Positions 59,870 to 64,000 of a DNA stretch of 64,000 bases are shown here, piece after piece. Made by a program: the position numbers and the translations under genes. Position 1 is the stretch's first letter, and each line of letters begins with the position of its first letter. The notes under the pieces were generated by a model, which was not told the DNA's origin, did no database searches, and saw only the letters and a list, made by a program, of their open reading frames with translations. The DNA lies in NCBI RefSeq assembly GCF_033115175.1, contig NC_084838.1, forward strand, positions 40,713,468-40,777,467. The letters are read 5' to 3'. The DNA is from Lepus europaeus. Its lineage: Eukaryota; Chordata; Mammalia; Lagomorpha; Leporidae.

Positions 59870-59968
59870 CCACACTGAACGCGACTCCAGTGCAAAGGCC
59901 CTTCCGTCTGGCGGAGGTTCTCCGTGCCGCGGGTGCCGCTGCGAGCCGTTGGTGTTTTCCCGCGCATG

Positions 59969-59989
59969 GGGCGGGGCGGGGCGGGGCGC
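59969..59989. promoter_or_regulatory. Tandem GC boxes (Sp/KLF type)
   Basis: Four overlapping ggggcgg-type units in a row within the left CpG lobe. Confidence 0.7.
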
Positions 59990-60038
59990 AGCGCGAGCTC
60001 CGTAACGTGGTAGTGGAACCCTCCCACCCCCTGCCCGG

Positions 60039-60055
60039 ACTACATCTCCCAGCAG
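60039..60055 (+). promoter_or_regulatory. ZNF143/Staf-type site
   Basis: ACTACATCTCCCAGCAG matches the ACTACANNTCCCAG core of the ZNF143 (SBS) promoter motif. Confidence 0.75.
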
Positions 60056-60208
60056 GAACTGCGCCCCGCCAGCAGGCAGCAGGTACCCAGTGGAGTTAGT
60101 CCCAGAAAGTAACCGTGTCCGCTTGCCTTCCGGGCCTTGCCGCCGCACTAAAGTCACCGGCGTTGCGTCTGTGCGGGGGAGAGGCTGCGGTAGTGGCTGC
60201 CTCTGTTA

Positions 60209-60231
60209 CGCAGCATGCTGGGAATCGTAGT
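60209..60231 (-). promoter_or_regulatory. ZNF143/Staf-type site, inverted
   Basis: The reverse strand reads ACTACGATTCCCAGCATGC followed by TGCG, close to the long ZNF143 consensus with its 3' GC extension. It faces the site at 60039. Confidence 0.8.
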
Positions 60232-60282
60232 CCTTCGCGCAACATTTGGGAAACCAGGCTTGCCTTGAGTGGTTGGACCGCA

Positions 60283-60290
60283 TCACGTGA
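60283..60290. promoter_or_regulatory. E-box TCACGTGA (USF/MiT-TFE type)
   Basis: A palindromic TCACGTGA followed by cgatagg, inside the CpG island about 300 bp upstream of the candidate exon. Confidence 0.6.
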
Positions 60291-60539
60291 CGATAGGAAG
60301 GCGGCCGCAAGGGTAGAGCTTGTGAGGTCATCACGGAGCGACAACGAGCTGCAGTTGTGGGTACTTTGGGTGTGGTGGTGAATACGCTCCTGATCACCCC
60401 TAGATGGGAAATGCCAGGATGCCATAAAGTGTCCTTTATTTGCTCCTTCCATTGTCTCCCTCCGCCTTTGCCCTGTCGACCTCGCCTGTTTGGGATGCGG
60501 CGCGCTCCCTGGGCAGGCTGGGAACCTCGCGCGAGCGTC

Positions 60540-60635
60540 GCTTAGTAGCTCCTCCTCCTCGGGTGACGTGAAGGTCACGTGACGGGCCGGGCCGCCTCTG
60601 CCGCCGCCGCCGCTTTGTAAGAGGCACATTGGCAG
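60540..60635 (+). other. UBAP2: Candidate non-coding exon 1 of UBAP2 (start approximate)
   Basis: The sequence ends ggcacattggcag|gtaacg at 60635/60636, a good splice donor, just after a (CCG)n tract. No ATG opens a plausible frame, which fits a 5'UTR exon whose start codon lies in exon 2 beyond the window. The transcription start is not visible, so the left border is a guess within about 60 bp. UBAP2 encodes a UBA-domain protein; none of its coding sequence is seen here. Confidence 0.55.
60564..60583. promoter_or_regulatory. CRE-like TGACGTGA next to palindromic GTCACGTGAC
   Basis: A TGACGTGA half CRE (60564-60571) and a perfect 10-bp GTCACGTGAC palindrome (60574-60583) lie 50-70 bp before the candidate donor. 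They could be core-promoter or immediate 5' elements. Confidence 0.6.
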
Positions 60636-62662
60636 GTAACGAGCGGCGGCGGCGGCGGCGAGTCCCGAGTCCAGCGGGAATAGCAGCGGTAATTGTCACC
60701 CTCTCCCTCCCCCTCGCTCTTCCAGAGCCTTGAGTGCTGCGCTGTGTGCCTTCTGGTTCTGGTTTCAGCGTTTCGAACCTCCCAACTCCTGCAGACTGCC
60801 CTATCGCCCACCCGTGGGGACGGGGCCAAGCTTTCCTCGCTGGCTTCACGCTTCCTTAGTCTGTCCAGGCCCGGGCTCACTCCTTCCTGCCCCCCTCGGC
60901 TCGCCCTGTGCTCCTTCCTGCCTTCCCCGCGGTCTTCCGCCGGCCCCACCCAGCCTCAGGGGGCGCCTTCCCCTCCCCCCTCGGGTTTCTGTCCGGGAGG
61001 GTGTGGTTTTCTCTCACCTCGGTCCCAGTCTGCCCGGCCGAGCTCCCCGGCCACGCTGTCGCTCCGGTCCTGACCACCCTTCCGTCTTCCCGGCCGTCGC
61101 CAGTCCTGGGACTGGTGCTCTTGGAGACCAACTTCTGCGCTCTCCAGCTCTTCCCCGGCTAATCCGAAACCGTACTTGCTTTTCCTTCTGGAGGGCTCTG
61201 GTCTCAGCTGGGACTGCGTTTTCCTCCTCACTGTTCCGCCGTCGGTTTGTGTCGCCGCTCATTTCATGTAGCTTCGAGAGCGCTTTGTGAACTGTAAAGC
61301 ACTGTGCTATGTAGTCAGAATGTCATTCGTTCGTGGCTGCGTTACAGCTCAGTTTTCTTCGCTTCTGAATCACGTTGCCACTTAGCTTCCTACTTTCTCC
61401 CCCGAGTTTTCGATCTAGTTGGTTGCCCAGGCATCTCAACTGTTGCCACTCTAGTCGTATGTTCTCTCTGGAGGTTGATGCCATCGTCATTCCTGTTACT
61501 TCCTGTTTGGCATAATCCTGTAGTTTACTGCTACCTCTTTGGATATTGTTTCTACTGCATATACAAGGTATGTGCTCTGCTGGTATTCAGGCTTGCTGGC
61601 TTTCTCCAGCACCTGTGTATCCAAATAGTTGAGAGCTTTTTAAGATCTCGGTGAGATGATAGCCAAAGATAATCTTTTATTTGAAGGGCATATAGTTAAC
61701 TTTGGGTGAAAATGGCTATATTTTCTTTTCCACAGTGGTTGCACTCTTTGAACCAAGGGGTAGGCGCTCACTGTTTGCTGTGAATGGTGCAGTATTTTTT
61801 AGTGTCAGTTTGTCAAGTGAAGGTAGAGGGAAGATGAACATCATAGTTAAGCTCTTTCTGTATCTTAGATGTTGGGTGAGTACATTGGTATGATCCCCAT
61901 CTAAGGAAAGAGAATAAAATCCACTCCCTGGAGACCATGGGGTCTTGCAGTACACCTGCCAGCAGGGCCCGCAGGTCAGGTCAGGCTTTTAGGCAAAGGC
62001 GATGGCTGCCAGTGTGGTCTGGATTTTCCTACTTGGGCTGATTCACACGTGTAATGAGAGATTTTTCCTCTCTCCTGTGCTGCTTGTTTCCCACAGCTCT
62101 GATTTCCTCAGTTTGCTTCCATATCACCTCTGCCCCTCAGTAATTATGAAATGTTTCCGAGAAGGGAGGTTTTGTTGTGATTGAAATGTGGCTGGAAGTT
62201 GGGGGAGAATGAAGCCGTGGGGAAGGGTGGTGATAATTGCCTCTCTGGCTGTTTCCTGCTGCTTTGGTTTCCTCAGTCCTCTCTTAAATGTAGGCTGGAC
62301 CCTCGGCAGTCACAAAGAGTTGTACTGAAGCAACAATAACATCTCTGCTTCCCTTTCCTGGTAATTGGTGCAGCCTGTACAGTGCTCACTGGGAGTGTCT
62401 CTTGTGAACCTGGGACAAGAAGGGATTTATTTCAAAATGCACTTGTGTTTTGATGGGATCTGGTCACTGCTTCAATCCCTTTAAGCATAAAATATATGTG
62501 GGAAGTACAAACTTGTCCTGGAGGTTTCAGGTGGTCTAAAGTGAAGCCTTTACGTTTAAAGTCTTAGCCTTGAGTGTTGATTGCAGTCTGCATGAACGCC
62601 CAGATTGTGAAGTTCCTGTGTTCTTGGACAAATGTGTTAATTTCTCCCTGTGAGAACCAGTG

Positions 62663-62712
62663 CCCACCGGGGATGCCCGCATCCCAGGCAGTGCATCACA
62701 GCGCCTGCCCCA
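62663..62712 (-). mobile_element. CSINE head fragment
   Basis: ccggggatgcccgcatccca to acagcgcctgcccc only. Confidence 0.7.
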
Positions 62713-62935
62713 GTAACCGATTTCGTTGCTTTTTTTTTTTCCAAAAATGAGAGTAGAGATACAAAATAAAAAGGTAGGCAAAGAGAGGGAAGACTTGTAG
62801 GGTATAGCACCTTGTGAGCAGGTGGTAGATTGTACGAATTTTGACCCCGCCTTTTTATCTTTTTGAAGTCAACCAAATATATCAAGTTGATTTCGATATT
62901 TACAGTATCAACTGCTTGTGCTAGTATTTTATAGT

Positions 62936-63216
62936 TTTTAGAAAAATATTTATTTTGAAAGGGCTACAGAGAGGGAAAGACAGAGGAAGAGATATTCTAT
63001 CTGCAGGTTCACTCCTCCTCCACCCCCAACCAGAGGGCTGAGCCAGGTGGAAGCCAGAAGTTTCATCTGGGTCTCCCATGTGGGTACAGGGGCTCAAATA
63101 CTTGGGCCATTAGCAGAGCTGGATCAGAATTGGAGCAGCTGGGACACAAACCCCTGCCCACAGGGGATGCCGGCGTTGCAGGCGGCAGTTTTACCTGCCG
63201 TGCCACAGTGCCGGCA
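62936..63216 (-). mobile_element. Older CSINE
   Basis: gaaaaatatttattttgaaa to cacagtgccggc. Confidence 0.83.
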
Positions 63217-63365
63217 GGGAGGGTCCTACCCCCACCCTTTGTTAACAACTCTGTTCTGTTCTCCCCTCCCCTCCCCTTTTTTAATTTCCTTTTTTTAGAT
63301 TTCTTAAACGTCTCTCCCTAGGATGTGCATGTCCTGAACTTTTTTTGGGGGTTTTATTTATTTGT

Positions 63366-63672
63366 TTGGGGCCTGCCACTGTGGCTCAGTGGGTTAAAGC
63401 CATAGCCTGTAGCACTGCTGTTCAGAGTCCCAGCTGCTCCACTTCTGAGCCAGCTCCCTGCTAATGGTCTGGGAAGGCAGTGGAGGATGGCCCAAGTGCT
63501 TGAACCACTGCACCCACGTGGGAGACCTGAATGAAGCTCCTGCCTTTGGCTTGGCCCAGCCATGGTCCTTGCCGCCATTTAGGGAGTGCACTAGTGGATG
63601 GAAGATCTCTGTCTCTTGTTCTCTCTCTGTGTAACTCTGCCTCTCAAATAAATAAATCTTAAAAAAAATTGT
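63366..63672 (+). mobile_element. Older CSINE
   Basis: Head tttggggcctgccactgtgg, tail caaataaataaatctta. Confidence 0.86.
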
Positions 63673-63673
63673 T

Positions 63674-64000
63674 GGCCAGCGCTGCGGCACACTTGGCTAG
63701 TCCTCCATCTGCAGTGCTGGCACCCCGGGTTCTAGTCCCGGTTGGGGCGCCGGATTCTGTCCTGGTTGCTCCTCTTCCAGTCCAGCTCTATGTTGTGGCC
63801 CGGGAGTGCAGTGGAGGATGGCCCAAGTGCTTGGACCCTGCACCCGCATGGGAGACGAGGAGGAAGCACCTGGCTCCTGGCTTTGGATCGGCGCAGCGCG
63901 CCGGCCGTGGCAGCCATTTTAGGGGTGAACCAACAGAAGGAAGACCTTTCTCTCTGTCTCTCTCTCACTGTCTAACTCTGCCTGTAAAAAATTATTTATT
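63674..64000 (+). mobile_element. Young-type CSINE in the previous A-tail, reaching the window end
   Basis: Head ggccagcgctgcggcacact, end actctgcctgtaaaaaatta. Confidence 0.9.

Larger units (their letters stand above)
59870..61290. promoter_or_regulatory. UBAP2: CpG island, probable UBAP2 promoter region
   Basis: A sharp rise in G+C and CpG against the AT-rich flank, free of CSINEs. It has two lobes, about 59.87-60.35 kb and 60.45-61.3 kb. The left lobe has tandem GC boxes and two ZNF143-type sites. The right lobe has a CACGTG palindrome and the candidate first exon. In human, UBAP2 lies downstream of DCAF12 on the same strand, about 37 kb from the DCAF12 3' end. Here the gap is about 34 kb. 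Confidence 0.8.
60636..64000 (+). other. UBAP2: Presumed UBAP2 intron 1 (partial)
   Basis: CpG-rich at first, then ordinary sequence. 61.3-62.66 kb shows no repeat or exon I can support. CSINEs reappear from 62.66 kb. The intron label follows from the exon 1 call only. Confidence 0.5.

Noticed and set aside
60096-60629. 177-codon open frame on the - strand over the promoter
   Set aside because: Crosses GC-rich promoter motifs and the (CCG)n tract; no recognisable domain.
60730-61290. 186-codon open frame in the CpG island
   Set aside because: Low-complexity Pro/Arg/Ser-rich translation caused by GC-rich sequence; no family resemblance and it lies just after a splice donor.

Overview
This is a mammalian nuclear genome window, and a lagomorph one, most likely rabbit (Oryctolagus). 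It holds more than 100 copies of the tRNA-derived C-repeat SINE (CSINE) that is characteristic of lagomorphs. No other lineage-specific repeat dominates and long L1 sequence is absent. Apart from the exons listed below and one retrocopy, the many short reading frames are translated SINE sequence and not genes. In the entries, 'young CSINE' means the GC-rich type with a ggccggcgcc head and a gtccactctgcctgtc tail before poly(A). 'Older CSINE' means the diverged type that ends in ctctgcctttcaaataaataaatct. '+' means the head is on the left and the A-tail on the right; '-' is the reverse.

Left part (1-26.85 kb): the 3' two thirds of DCAF12 (WDR40A) on the + strand. DCAF12 is a WD40 substrate receptor of the CUL4-DDB1 ubiquitin ligase. 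Seven coding exons with GT-AG junctions and compatible phases encode 342 residues through to the stop at 24888-24890. A roughly 2 kb 3'UTR follows, with AATAAA at 26820. The first coding exons and promoter lie left of the window. The introns are packed with CSINEs, often nested, plus older MIR, L2 and Tigger-like remnants.

Middle part (26.85-59.8 kb): an intergenic region of about 33 kb made mostly of CSINEs. It also holds a split MLT1-type LTR, a class-I-like solo LTR inserted inside a CSINE, a full-length RPL35A retrocopy on the - strand with an intact frame, a retroposed segment of unknown origin with a 19-bp target duplication, a hAT-like remnant and several simple repeats.

Right part (59.85-64 kb): a CpG island (about 59.87-61.3 kb) with GC boxes, two ZNF143-type sites, two CACGTG sites and a candidate first exon with a splice donor at 60635/60636. 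In human, UBAP2 is the next gene downstream of DCAF12 on the same strand at a similar distance, so this is taken as the UBAP2 promoter and non-coding exon 1. The rest of the window would be UBAP2 intron 1. This assignment rests on gene order, not on protein sequence.

I found no previously undescribed gene system. The most informative material is the transposon stratigraphy: SINEs landing repeatedly in each other's A-tails, a probable SINE 3' transduction, a duplicated SINE tail, the retrocopy and the composite promoter.
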